DNA of 15,059 bases from an uncultured bacterium (GCA_905215095.1 CAJMOL010000013.1:1-15059), one strand, 5' to 3'. Shown: positions 1 through 6,972, numbered from the stretch's first letter. Numbers and translations: made by a program. Notes: generated by a model not told the origin, from the letters alone.

Positions 1-719
1 TCTCGTGCGTCGCGGCGAGACTTCGGCCATGGATTCTGTACGCATGTTCATTTCCGGCGGTGCGCCGATTCCTCAGCCGGTTTCTCAGGGATTTTATGAA
101 AAATACGGACATCCGGTACTGGAAGGCTATGGCCTCACGGAAGCTTCTCCGGTAGTAAGCGTTATGCATCCGGATCAGCCACCGAAGTACCTCACCGTAG
201 GTCCGGCCATTTCGGACGTAGAAGTAAAAGTACATACAAAGAGCGGAGGGCCGTACAAGCCGGGCGAAGTAGGGGAACTCATGGTGCGCGGCGACAATGT
301 CATGAAGGGGTACTGGCATAAGGAAGAGGAAACCGCTAAAGTCATCACTCCGGACGGCTGGCTCCATACCGGTGATCTGGTGTACATGGATAAGGAAGGC
401 TATATCTATATTGTGGACAGGATAAAAGACCTCATCATCGTAAATGGGGAAAACATCTATCCGGGGGAAGTAGAAGACTGCCTCTACGAAATTCCGGAAA
501 TTTCCGAATGCTGTAGTAGGTCACTCCGATCCCCTCCGCGGCCAGGCGGTATGGGCCTACATTGTCATGAAAGATGGATGCCCATTCGATGAAGATTCTA
601 TCCGTCACTACCTGCTGAAAAACCTGGCAGCGTACAAGGTACCAAGACGGTTCATCCCCATGGACGAACTGCCCAAGAACTCCACAGGCAAGATTCTGAA
701 AAGAGCATTGAGGAAGTGA
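1..719 (+). pseudogene. AMP-forming acyl-CoA synthetase, 3' part, frameshifted
   Basis: This is the C-terminal part of an ANL-family (acyl-CoA synthetase/ligase) enzyme, which activates a carboxylic acid with ATP and transfers it to CoA. The gene enters from the left edge. Visible motifs are SGGAPI (about 50-67), GYGLTEASP (about 124-150), GWLHTGDL (about 357-380) and DRIKDLIIVNGENIYPGEVE (about 416-475). The first frame reads well until about 510, then drifts into nonsense and stops at about 592. The frame offset by one resumes at 513 with VVGHSDPLRGQAVWAY and runs to a TGA at 717-719, including the A10 motif STGKILKRAL whose catalytic lysine codon is 690-692. One net base is therefore missing (or two added) near 509-513. 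It could be a real pseudogene or a sequencing or assembly error near a low-coverage contig end. The family is clear; the substrate chain length cannot be read from this fragment. Confidence 0.85.
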
Positions 720-749
720 GTTAATAAAGCTCGAAGGCGCTTTATTAAC
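720..749 (+). terminator. Stem-loop after the acyl-CoA synthetase gene
   Basis: GTTAATAAAGC (720-730) and its perfect complement GCTTTATTAAC (739-749) enclose an 8-nt loop, directly after the TGA at 717-719. No clean U-tract follows, so its role as a terminator is inferred from position only. Confidence 0.4.
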
Positions 750-907
750 CGACTGGCAGATAGTCAGACATGAGACAGAAAAGCTACTGGATTTTCTTCA
801 GATAAAACCAAAGGATAGGAAAAGACAGGTAAGAGATAAGAGGTTAGAGAGGCAGATTCACTTCGCTTATCTGCAGGTGGATTCTGCGAATAACTTCTAT
901 ATAATAT

Positions 908-944
908 AAACGAGATTTCCCGTTTTTATGGGAAATCTCGTTTT
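908..944. terminator. Bidirectional rho-independent terminator
   Basis: AAACGAGATTTCCC (908-921) pairs perfectly with GGGAAATCTCGTTT (930-943) around an 8-nt loop. A T-run follows on the plus strand, and the A-run before the left arm gives the same on the minus strand. It lies between convergent genes, which fits a shared terminator. Confidence 0.8.
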
Positions 945-1029
945 GTTATGTCTTGTATAAAGGTAAGCAGCTAAAAGTTGTACGAAAGGAAAGCAGGCAG
1001 TACGTTTTCCTCTCGGAAGAGAATAAAAT

Positions 1030-1068
1030 CCACAAATGTTGTTTGCTGTCAGCAAACAACATTTGTGG
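1030..1068. repeat. 39-nt perfect palindrome
   Basis: CCACAAATGTTGTTTGCTG (1030-1048) and its exact reverse complement (1050-1068) are separated by a single T at 1049, so all 19 positions pair. No T-run follows. Such near-gapless symmetry suggests a dispersed palindromic repeat (REP-like) or a site for a dimeric protein rather than an ordinary terminator. Copies elsewhere in the source genome cannot be seen here. Confidence 0.75.
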
Positions 1069-1153
1069 GTCGCCAAAGCCCTATGGGCTTCGAGACAGCA
1101 AGCCTCCTGCTTCTTACCTCCCACCTGTCTTTTGATGTTACCTATAGCCTTTC

Positions 1154-1339
1154 TCAATGCTCAACCCCGTCTTTTTTCACCGCTTCCATGGTGAATGGAC
1201 CGGGTGCGGTTTTATCCAGGGTGATTTCTCCTTTTTTGTATCGGGCCAGGGTTTTGAGGACAGCTTCCTTTTCTGTTTCTGCTTCTACGGGAACCACGGT
1301 CTTCCGGGTTTCGGTGATTTCTATATAAAAGGTTTTCAT
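1154..1339 (-). CDS. DpnD/PcfM-like small protein
   Basis: This 61-residue acidic and basic protein begins MKTFYIEITETRKTVVPVEAET and continues with a KEAVLKTLARYKKGEITLD segment. That pattern (short beta strand with an EITE motif, an acidic ExEAE turn, a helix, then YkkGEIxLD) resembles the DpnD/PcfM C-terminal domain family, small proteins of unknown function found in Firmicutes and on some mobile elements. The start at 1339 lies 4 bases after the stop of fchA (1344), so the two are probably co-transcribed and translationally coupled. Nothing in the sequence links it to folate metabolism. The family call is from memory of the consensus and is moderate; the coding call rests on the tight spacing and sensible composition. 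Confidence 0.65.
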   Translation of the reverse strand: MKTFYIEITETRKTVVPVEAETEKEAVLKTLARYKKGEITLDKTAPGPFTMEAVKKDGVEH

Positions 1340-1343
1340 GAAA

Positions 1344-1970
1344 TCATTCCAGTCTTTCTCTTACAATGTGGGCAATGAAATGGCGCAGGGAGTCAACCTG
1401 TTTCATCCAGTCTCCGGCCAGGGAGTTGAACGCTTTTTTCATTTGTTCGTTCTTCATATATTTGGAGTTGATTTTAATATTATAGAGCGCGCAGGAAGCG
1501 GAGGAGGCGGCCATGTCAGCGGCCATCATGGAGTCAGAGAGCAGATTCTGATTTCCGCTCTGCATGAGTTCTTCAAAGATAGGGATGACGGTGATGATAG
1601 CTTCAGCCATCTGACGCGGCACTTCGGCACCCCGTATAAGGGCTTCCTGGATTTTGGCCGGACGTGTGGGATCATCTTTGGGGATGCTCCAGGTGTGAGA
1701 CATAGCATTCAGGGCACGTACATCTTCCTGCATAAGATTAAGCAGAGTTTTCTGTGATGCGGCGAGGCCATCCAGCCATACCCGGGCCCGTTCATGAAGC
1801 GGAGCATATTTTTTGTTGGATAAAGTGAACCGAACGACCATGGAAGCCATGGCGCAGGCCTGCGCTCCCAGAAGAGCAGCCTGGGCACCGCCTGCCGGAT
1901 CAGTGTTGGCTTCGCCCAGAGCCTGAAGGTAGGAATCGATAGTTTGCTGATGCCAGATAGTTTCCGTCAT
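1344..1970 (-). CDS. fchA: Methenyltetrahydrofolate cyclohydrolase / formiminotetrahydrofolate cyclodeaminase family protein
   Basis: The 208-residue protein matches the stand-alone FchA/FTCD-C family in length and all-helical composition. This cytosolic enzyme family acts in one-carbon metabolism, either closing formimino-THF to methenyl-THF with ammonia release or hydrolysing methenyl-THF. Diagnostic parts are the glycine-rich PAGGAQAALLGAQACAMASMVV segment (residues 25-46; family consensus PGGGS.AA..GA) and LMQEDVRALNAM (about 80-91), matching the family's DE.A...N helix. A GAGG ribosome binding site lies 8 bases before the ATG at 1970. The stop of the upstream TrkA-C-containing frame is 16 bases before, and the small DpnD-like gene follows after 4 bases, so this looks like one minus-strand unit. 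Cyclodeaminase and cyclohydrolase cannot be separated from sequence alone. Confidence 0.85.
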   Translation of the reverse strand: MTETIWHQQTIDSYLQALGEANTDPAGGAQAALLGAQACAMASMVVRFTLSNKKYAPLHERARVWLDGLAASQKTLLNLMQEDVRALNAMSHTWSIPKDDPTRPAKIQEALIRGAEVPRQMAEAIITVIPIFEELMQSGNQNLLSDSMMAADMAASSASCALYNIKINSKYMKNEQMKKAFNSLAGDWMKQVDSLRHFIAHIVRERLE

Positions 1971-1986
1971 AATGGATACCTCGTAA

Positions 1987-2616
1987 TTAACTACGCCCTA
2001 AATGTAGAAGTTTTGTGCCATCTTTAGGAAGGGCATAAACGTAAAGATGCATGCCAGGTTTAAGAACCAGATCCGGCTGAGGAATGTGAGCCTGCTCATT
2101 TTGCCGTACATCGATGAGCGTGCAGCATGCCGGCCAGTGAATGTCCTCGATTTTTTTGCCAGACAGATAAGAGCCGGGACATATAGGAATTTCCAGTATG
2201 GTGCGTGTTTCTTTTGCCGGCTGCTTCCTGTTCTTAAGGGAAATGGCCAGCAGCTGACCGTAAATCGGCTTGCCACCCACCAGGGCGAGCTGGGCGTCCG
2301 GGACATATCCCAGGTCGATACCGTTGTCGAGGAGCTCCGAGGTGCGGGCTGCTTTTTCGGCGTCCAGGCGCGTGACCAGGATGCGCTCCTGGTCTGCATC
2401 GAGTAATGCTTTGATAATGGCGGCAATTTGCTCGGCGGTTTTACCGGCACCGTAGACAACCTCGCCGGCTCCCTGGCGCACCCCGCGCGAAAGATCGAGC
2501 TGCGCAAAACCCAGATCGGCGGTTGGCGCCGTCTGGATGCGCGTGAGGGCATCGGCAGGCGTAATGCTTCCGTCTGCCACGTCACTTAGCAATTGCTCAA
2601 GATCCCGTTTGTCCAT
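1987..2616 (-). CDS. Chimeric ORF: LarB N-terminus joined to a ClC-type TrkA-C domain
   Basis: This frame encodes 209 residues from the ATG at 2616, which has AAGGGA about 8 bases upstream; an in-frame ATG at 2649 lacks such a site. The first ~115 residues (DLEQLLSDVADGSIT, ADLGFAQLDLSRGVRQGAGEVVYG, GKTAEQIAAII, LVTRLDAEKA) match the N-terminal half of LarB, the NaAD carboxylase/hydrolase of nickel-pincer cofactor synthesis. After GGKP (codons 2277-2266) it changes to IYGQLLAISLKNR and then RTILEIPICPGSYLSGKKIEDIHWP, ending LKPGMHLYVYALPKDG. This is a TrkA-C (RCK-C) fold as at the C-terminus of many ClC chloride channels. LarB's catalytic AIR-carboxylase-like half is absent, and so is the channel. 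Base composition changes at the same point. I infer that two gene fragments from different genomes were joined in frame by chance; a real fusion is much less likely. Confidence 0.75.
   Translation of the reverse strand: MDKRDLEQLLSDVADGSITPADALTRIQTAPTADLGFAQLDLSRGVRQGAGEVVYGAGKTAEQIAAIIKALLDADQERILVTRLDAEKAARTSELLDNGIDLGYVPDAQLALVGGKPIYGQLLAISLKNRKQPAKETRTILEIPICPGSYLSGKKIEDIHWPACCTLIDVRQNEQAHIPQPDLVLKPGMHLYVYALPKDGTKLLHLGRS
2266..2282. other. Probable chimeric contig junction
   Basis: The protein changes family within about six codons here. Left of it, codons are of mixed GC and genes look Negativicutes-like; right of it, C/G-ending codons dominate. The codons for (V)GGKP would suit both families, so the true breakpoint may sit in a short shared stretch such as GGTGGCAAGCC on the minus strand. 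Confidence 0.7.
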
Positions 2617-2660
2617 ATAAGTTCCCTTCGACGCAGAAAAGTTTAGCACGCGAAGGGTTG

Positions 2661-2708
2661 TTTCCGAACATTAGAGCATAATTGTTCGGAAATCTGACAT
2701 GTCAGATT
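2661..2708. promoter_or_regulatory. Two abutting palindromes upstream of larB
   Basis: TTTCCGAACA (2661-2670) and TGTTCGGAAA (2683-2692) form a perfect 10-bp inverted repeat with a 12-bp spacer. Directly next to it, overlapping by two bases, AATCTGACATGTCAGATT (2691-2708) is an 18-bp perfect palindrome. They lie 45-92 bases upstream of the larB ATG and 25 bases after the serB stop. On the minus strand a weak promoter could sit inside them (CTGACA at 2705-2700, TATGCT at 2680-2675, 19-bp spacer). There is no U-tract, so I favour operator sites over a terminator. Confidence 0.5.
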
Positions 2709-2732
2709 AGATGAAGTTGTGAGGCAAACTGA

Positions 2733-3368
2733 CTAGTCGCGCAGGATGATGTCCATGGCGAGCATCAGGTTGCGCTCGTCGATGGCAAACGGGGCGGCCT
2801 CGCGCGTCTTGGGCTTGGCGCAAAACGCGATGCCAGTGCCCGCGGCCTGGATCATGGGGATGTCGTTTGCCCCGTCGCCAATAGCGACCGTGTGGGCCAT
2901 GTCGACGCCGCACTCAACTGCCCAGTCCAGCAGCTGGATGAGCTTGGACTCCTTGGTCACAATGTCGGCAGCCAACTTACCGGTGAGCTTGCCGTCCATG
3001 ACTTCCAGGCGGTTGGCCAGGCAAAAATCGATACCCGCGGCGGCTACGATCTTATCGGCGACCTCATGGAAGCCGCCGCTCACCACGCCGACCTTCCAGC
3101 CCTTGCTGTGCGCCGAGCGCACAAGCTCCAGCGCGCCGGGAGTAAACGTCACGCGCTCAAAGGTGCGCTCGAACACGCTCTCATCCAAGCCGGCAAGCAG
3201 CCCCACGCGCTCCTCGAGCGCCTGCTTAAAGTCGAGCTCGCCGCGCATGGCGCGTTCGGTGATCTGTGCAACTTGCTCTCCCACGCCGGCTTCCTCGCCC
3301 AACAGGTCGATGACTTCCTGGTTGATGAGCGTGGAGTCGATATCCATAACGATGAGGCGTGCAGTCAT
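2733..3368 (-). CDS. serB: Phosphoserine phosphatase
   Basis: The 211-residue HAD-superfamily enzyme hydrolyses O-phosphoserine to serine, the last step of serine synthesis. Motif I is MDIDST with nucleophile Asp9 and general acid Asp11. Motif II is VVSGGFH and motif IV is AIGDGANDIPMIQAAGTGIAFCAKP, all typical of SerB, and the cap region between carries the family's EERVGLLAGL pattern. The start at ATG 3368 (MTARLIVMDID) has GAAAGG upstream and fits the family's compact form without the N-terminal ACT domain; the frame extends to 3413, but those extra residues look like untranslated leader. It is transcribed away from aspS and toward larB, with 116 bases between the serB stop and the larB start. 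The function call is firm. Confidence 0.93.
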   Translation of the reverse strand: MTARLIVMDIDSTLINQEVIDLLGEEAGVGEQVAQITERAMRGELDFKQALEERVGLLAGLDESVFERTFERVTFTPGALELVRSAHSKGWKVGVVSGGFHEVADKIVAAAGIDFCLANRLEVMDGKLTGKLAADIVTKESKLIQLLDWAVECGVDMAHTVAIGDGANDIPMIQAAGTGIAFCAKPKTREAAPFAIDERNLMLAMDIILRD

Positions 3369-3572
3369 GGCGGGCCTTTCCGAGTGCAGTTGTATTGGGG
3401 CACATTGTCGCACGCGGCGCGCCTGGGCGACGGCCAGGCCGCGTCAATTGTTTCGTCTCCGTCAAGTCTTTGGGCAGGAGCTACTTTTTCGCGGCACATC
3501 GACGCGGGTGCGATAACATAGAACGCCATGTCTGGCTGCGCGGTTTACGCAGGCTGGGCAAATCTGTACGAC

Positions 3573-3597
3573 GCCGCCCGGAACGACACGGGGCGGC
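3573..3597 (+). other. GC-rich stem-loop in the aspS leader
   Basis: GCCGCCC (3573-3579) pairs with GGGCGGC (3591-3597) around an 11-nt loop, 13 bases before the AGGAGG of aspS. No T-box or other aminoacyl-tRNA synthetase leader element was recognisable. A weak extended -10-like element (TG at 3509-3510, GATAAC at 3512-3517) lies upstream without a good -35. Confidence 0.35.
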
Positions 3598-3624
3598 ACA
3601 GATCCATAAAGGAGGATCACTGGT

Positions 3625-5412
3625 ATGAGCCAGACCCGTCCCATCGATGAGCATTCCATGCACACCCGTACCTGCGGCGAGCTTCGCTTCGAGAACGTGG
3701 GCGAAGAGGTCACCCTCACCGGTTGGGTGAGCCGTCGCCGCGACCACGGCGGCCTTATCTTCTGCGACCTTCGCGACCGCGAGGGCATCACGCAGCTCAC
3801 CTTCGACCCCGAGCACTCCGACGGCGACGCCTTTAAGATTGCCGAGACCATGCGTCCCGAGTGGCCCATCAAGATCCACGGCGTCGTGCGCGCTCGTGGT
3901 GAGGAGACCACCAACACCAAGCTCGCGACCGGCGAGATCGAGGTCCTGACCGACCACGCCGAGGTGCTCAACACGTCCGTCACCCCGCCGTTCCAGATCG
4001 AGGACGGCATCGAGACCAGCGAGGACACCCGTCTGCGCTATCGCTATCTGGACCTCCGTCGTCCCGAAATGATGGCCAACCTCAAGCTGCGCTCCGACTT
4101 CACCTTTGCCATTCGCGAGGCGCTGCACAACCGTGAGTTCATGGAGGTCGAGACGCCCTCCCTGTTCAAGTCCACGCCCGAGGGCGCTCGCGACTTCATC
4201 GTTCCCAGCCGTATTCAGCCGGGTAACTTCTACGCCCTGCCGCAGTCCCCGCAGCTCCTGAAGCAGCTGCTCATGGTCGGTGGCGTCGAGCGCTACTACC
4301 AGGTTGCCAAGTGCTTCCGCGACGAGGACCTGCGTGCCGACCGCCAGCCCGAGTTCACTCAGGTCGATATCGAGATGTCCTTCGTGGACCAGAACGACGT
4401 CATGAGCGCGCTCGAGGAGGTCCTGGCCGACGCCTTCGGCCGCATGGGTGTCGAGATGCCCACGCCGCTGCGTCGCATGAACTACTGGGATGCCATGGAC
4501 ACCTATGGCTCCGACAAGCCCGATACCCGCTATGGCATGCACCTGGTCGACCTGACCGACATCTTTGCCAACTCCAAGTTCAAGGTCTTTGCGACTGCCG
4601 CAAACGAGGAGGGCTCTGTCGTCAAGGCCATCAACGCCAAGGGCGCTGGTGCCTGGGCACGTGCCAAGATCGATAAGCTTGCCGGCGTGGCCTCCACGTT
4701 TGGCGCCAAGGGCTTGGCCTGGATTGCCTTCCGCGAGGACGGCTCCATCAACAGCCCCATCGTCAAGTTCTTCTCGGACGAGGAGATGGCCGCTCTGCGC
4801 GAGCGCATGGACGTCGAGCCCGGCGACCTTGTGATGTTCGCCGCCGGCCCGCGCTTGCTCTCCGACGAGATCCTGGGCGGCATGCGTTCCCACATGGCCA
4901 ACGCACTCGAGATCAAGCGCGAGGGCCACGACTTCCTGTGGGTCGTCAACTTCCCGCTGTTCCACTGGGATGAGGACCGCAAGGCCTACGCTGCCGAGCA
5001 CCAGCCCTTCACCCTGCCGACCGAGACCGACATCGCCAAGATTGAGGCCGACCCGTTGGCAGCCGGTTCTTGCACCTACGACTTTGTCATGGACGGCTTT
5101 GAGGCCGGCGGCGGCGGTATGCGTATCCACAACGCCGAGATGCAGATGTCCATGCTCAAGCTCCTGGGCTTTACCGAGGAGCGCGCCGAGTCTCAGTTCG
5201 GCTTCCTCATGGAGGCGCTCAAGTTTGGTGCGCCCCCGATGGGCGGTTTCGCTCTGGGTCTGGACCGCGTGTGCATGTTGCTCACCGGCTCCGACTCCAT
5301 CCGCGACGTCATGGCGTTCCCCAAGACGGCCAGCGGCTCCGACCTTATGTCGGGCGCTCCGAGTGCCGTTAGCGGCGCCCAGCTCAAGGACGTCAGTCTG
5401 CGCCTGATGTAG
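3625..5412 (+). CDS. aspS: Aspartyl-tRNA synthetase
   Basis: The 595-residue class II synthetase charges tRNA-Asp (and possibly tRNA-Asn) with aspartate in the cytosol. Length and layout fit the bacterial type: an N-terminal OB-fold anticodon domain (about residues 13-120, starting MHTRTCGELR), the class II core with FMEVETPSL (motif 1 region), motif 2 from Phe231-Arg232-Asp233-Glu234 through LRADRQPEFTQ, a bacterial GAD insertion in the middle, and motif 3 GLDR ending at Arg548. A near-perfect AAAGGAGG precedes the ATG at 3625 by 9 bases; the internal ATG at residue 12 is nearer the usual family start but has no such site. It is divergent from serB across 256 bases, stands alone, and ends at a strong terminator. 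The specificity subtype (discriminating or not) cannot be settled by eye. Confidence 0.97.
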   Translation: MSQTRPIDEHSMHTRTCGELRFENVGEEVTLTGWVSRRRDHGGLIFCDLRDREGITQLTFDPEHSDGDAFKIAETMRPEWPIKIHGVVRARGEETTNTKLATGEIEVLTDHAEVLNTSVTPPFQIEDGIETSEDTRLRYRYLDLRRPEMMANLKLRSDFTFAIREALHNREFMEVETPSLFKSTPEGARDFIVPSRIQPGNFYALPQSPQLLKQLLMVGGVERYYQVAKCFRDEDLRADRQPEFTQVDIEMSFVDQNDVMSALEEVLADAFGRMGVEMPTPLRRMNYWDAMDTYGSDKPDTRYGMHLVDLTDIFANSKFKVFATAANEEGSVVKAINAKGAGAWARAKIDKLAGVASTFGAKGLAWIAFREDGSINSPIVKFFSDEEMAALRERMDVEPGDLVMFAAGPRLLSDEILGGMRSHMANALEIKREGHDFLWVVNFPLFHWDEDRKAYAAEHQPFTLPTETDIAKIEADPLAAGSCTYDFVMDGFEAGGGGMRIHNAEMQMSMLKLLGFTEERAESQFGFLMEALKFGAPPMGGFALGLDRVCMLLTGSDSIRDVMAFPKTASGSDLMSGAPSAVSGAQLKDVSLRLM

Positions 5413-5435
5413 GGAAGCGGCTACATATTGCCTGT

Positions 5436-5470
5436 AACGAGGGAAGGACACGTGCCTTCCCTCGTTTTTT
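5436..5470 (+). terminator. Rho-independent terminator of aspS
   Basis: AACGAGGGAAGG (5436-5447) pairs perfectly with CCTTCCCTCGTT (5455-5466) around a 7-nt loop and runs into six T (5465-5470), 24 bases after the aspS stop. Confidence 0.95.
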
Positions 5471-5509
5471 ATGCGCCGAGGTTGCGAGGGCATGGGATGA
5501 CCGGGCGTC

Positions 5510-5654
5510 GCGGAAACTGCGACCCAGAATCTAGCCAAATAACGGGTCGCACTTTCCGGTTGAGCTTCTGGCGGAAAGTACATCCCAGAATCGGCGTTCG
5601 GAATGGGCCGGGCTTTCCGCTAAAGCAGCCTAGCGGAAAGCCCGGCCCAGTTTC
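5510..5654. repeat. Five-copy alternating-orientation intergenic module
   Basis: A module of the form GCGGAAA, six variable bases, then CCCAGAATC or a variant occurs five times with alternating strands: + at 5510-5531, - at 5559-5544, + at 5571-5592, - at 5620-5601, and + at 5633-5654. The + copies at 5510 and 5571 both end CCCAGAATC; the last ends CCCAGTTTC. Neighbouring opposed copies form stems: 5511-5525 with 5544-5558 (one mismatch in 15) and 5604-5622 with 5631-5649 (19 bp perfect, 8-nt loop). The array fills the gap between the aspS terminator and the stop of the minus-strand regulator, and the last stem may also act as that gene's terminator although no U-tract follows. Confidence 0.7.
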
Positions 5655-6671
5655 CTACAGTGAGTCTCTCTGAACGAGCTGCATGTGCATGACGGTGGTG
5701 GTGGGCACGGCGCCATTGATCATATCGAGCGCAATGCCTGCGGCCATGCGGCCTTCCTCGCGAAGCGGCTGACGAATGGTCGTCAACGCGGGGACGCTGC
5801 GAGCTGCGACCTCGTGGTCATCGAAGCCCACGACCGAAACGTCTTTGGGTACGCTAATTCCTGCTTCGTTGAATGCGGCGATAACGCCGGTTGCGATACG
5901 GTCCGATCCGCATAGCACGCCGTCGGCATGTATTTCGCGCGCGAGCAACCGCCGCGTGGCTTGGTAGCCGTCTCCGCTGCTCCATCCGGTATAGATGACA
6001 TTTTCATCCGGAAGGCTTTCGCCCAAAATTGCACGGTAGCCGCGAAGGCGGTCGACGACGGCGGGGTTATCCTGCGGCCCCAGCACGGCAACAATGTCCT
6101 TGCGTCCGCGATCTTTCATAGCGAGCGCCGCAAAGCGTCCGCCCTCTTCGTCGTCGGAGTAGACCGTCGAGAACACGTCGCGATAGGGATGGCCCTCGAG
6201 CTGGCCGCATAACACAGTGGGTACGCCCAGCTCGCGCAGCACCTCGAGCAGCTCACTGCCCTTGTAGGGCGAGACGTCGATGACGGCGTCAAACGAGCGG
6301 CGCTCAAAATGCTCGCGTGCGCGGTTGCGCTCATGCGAGGAAGATGCCTGCAAGATCACGGGCAAGTAAGATGACTCCGAAAGTTCCTCGGTAATGCCGC
6401 TTAAAAACTCACTGTAGGTGGGATCGCTAAACAGCTCGCTCAAAGGCTCGGTAACCAGTACGGCGATAATTTCCGTGCGTCCGACGGCGAGCGCCCGGCC
6501 GCGTGCGTTGGGAACGAAGTTAACCTTTTTCGCCGCTGCGCGGACGCGCTTTTTAGTTTCCTCGCTAATGCGGGGGGAGTCGTTGAGGGCACGCGATGCC
6601 GTGGAGCGCGAAACACCGGCAGCTTCAGCAACCTCGGCAAGCGTGGGTGCGGTGCGTGCTGGTTGGGTCAT
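5655..6671 (-). CDS. ebgR: LacI-family transcriptional regulator, likely EbgR-type repressor of the beta-galactosidase operon
   Basis: The 338-residue protein has the standard LacI/GalR length and architecture. A helix-turn-helix covers residues 10-35 (TLAEVAEAAGVSRSTASRAL), followed by the hinge helix region to about 62 (NARGRALAVG). A periplasmic-binding-protein-like effector domain follows, with the family segments DGVLCGSDRIATGVIAAFNEAG (250-271), VSVVGFDDHEVA (278-289) and LTTIRQPLREEG (296-307). AGGAG lies 5 bases before the ATG at 6671. It is divergent from ebgA, and the 376 bp between them carry three GalR/LacI-like operators, so it most likely represses ebgA-ebgC-permease until a galactoside or derivative binds. 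The effector is not visible. The symbol ebgR is assigned by synteny, not by specific residues. Confidence 0.88.
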   Translation of the reverse strand: MTQPARTAPTLAEVAEAAGVSRSTASRALNDSPRISEETKKRVRAAAKKVNFVPNARGRALAVGRTEIIAVLVTEPLSELFSDPTYSEFLSGITEELSESSYLPVILQASSSHERNRAREHFERRSFDAVIDVSPYKGSELLEVLRELGVPTVLCGQLEGHPYRDVFSTVYSDDEEGGRFAALAMKDRGRKDIVAVLGPQDNPAVVDRLRGYRAILGESLPDENVIYTGWSSGDGYQATRRLLAREIHADGVLCGSDRIATGVIAAFNEAGISVPKDVSVVGFDDHEVAARSVPALTTIRQPLREEGRMAAGIALDMINGAVPTTTVMHMQLVQRDSL

Positions 6672-6911
6672 GGCGTCTCCTGTGCAATTGGGTCGGTGGG
6701 CTATCGATAAAGGCTAATGCGGATACAGATTACTGTAGCGCGCGTGAACGGCGTCCATGGTATCCGGTGGCCGGTGTCGTTTTGCAATCAAACTGCGACT
6801 GAGCACGGCATGTATGGGCGAGACATAGGCAGGCGCGACAGTTGCCTGTGAGTTCAAGAACGATGCCCCGTGCTGTGCACCTAAGCTTAGGGTGACATAA
6901 GTAGCATGGTT

Positions 6912-6927
6912 GTACAACCGGTTGCAC
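6912..6927. promoter_or_regulatory. LacI/GalR-type operator 1
   Basis: GTACAACCGGTTGCAC has the 10-bp palindromic core CAACCGGTTG with a central CG, and fits the general GalR/LacI pattern GTGnAAnCGnTTnCAC at all defined positions but one. Confidence 0.7.
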
Positions 6928-6956
6928 CGTTAATCCGACAAAATCGACCGTTCGGC

Positions 6957-6972
6957 GGACAACCGGTTGCAC
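6957..6972. promoter_or_regulatory. LacI/GalR-type operator 2
   Basis: GGACAACCGGTTGCAC carries the same core CAACCGGTTG, 45 bp centre to centre from operator 1. Its right half contains the candidate ebgA -35 hexamer TTGCAC. Confidence 0.72.

Larger units (their letters stand above)
750..1153. other. Convergent intergenic region without a credible gene
   Basis: This gap separates the 3' end of the plus-strand synthetase from the 3' end of the minus-strand gene ending at 1154. It holds a purine-rich stretch (about 790-850), a small hairpin GCAGAT/ATCTGC (852-857/869-874), a bidirectional terminator (908-943), a 39-nt palindrome (1030-1068) and a small hairpin AAGCCC/GGGCTT (1076-1090). Short open frames on both strands cross the palindrome, but they lack a convincing ribosome binding site or any recognisable family, so I treat them as chance. 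Confidence 0.6.

Noticed and set aside
897..1157. Small frames on both strands over the 39-nt palindrome (HKCCLL.ANNICG on each)
   Set aside because: The similar peptides on both strands are produced by the palindrome itself; no start signal supports translation.
3414..3624. T-box or other tRNA-sensing leader before aspS
   Set aside because: Only a short GC stem is present; no T-box consensus or specifier stem is visible.
3481..5583. A 700-residue open frame antisense to aspS
   Set aside because: Same codon-bias shadow: it mirrors aspS and crosses its terminator, with no family resemblance.
5510..5654. CRISPR array
   Set aside because: The repeats alternate in orientation, spacing is irregular and no spacers of uniform length exist.
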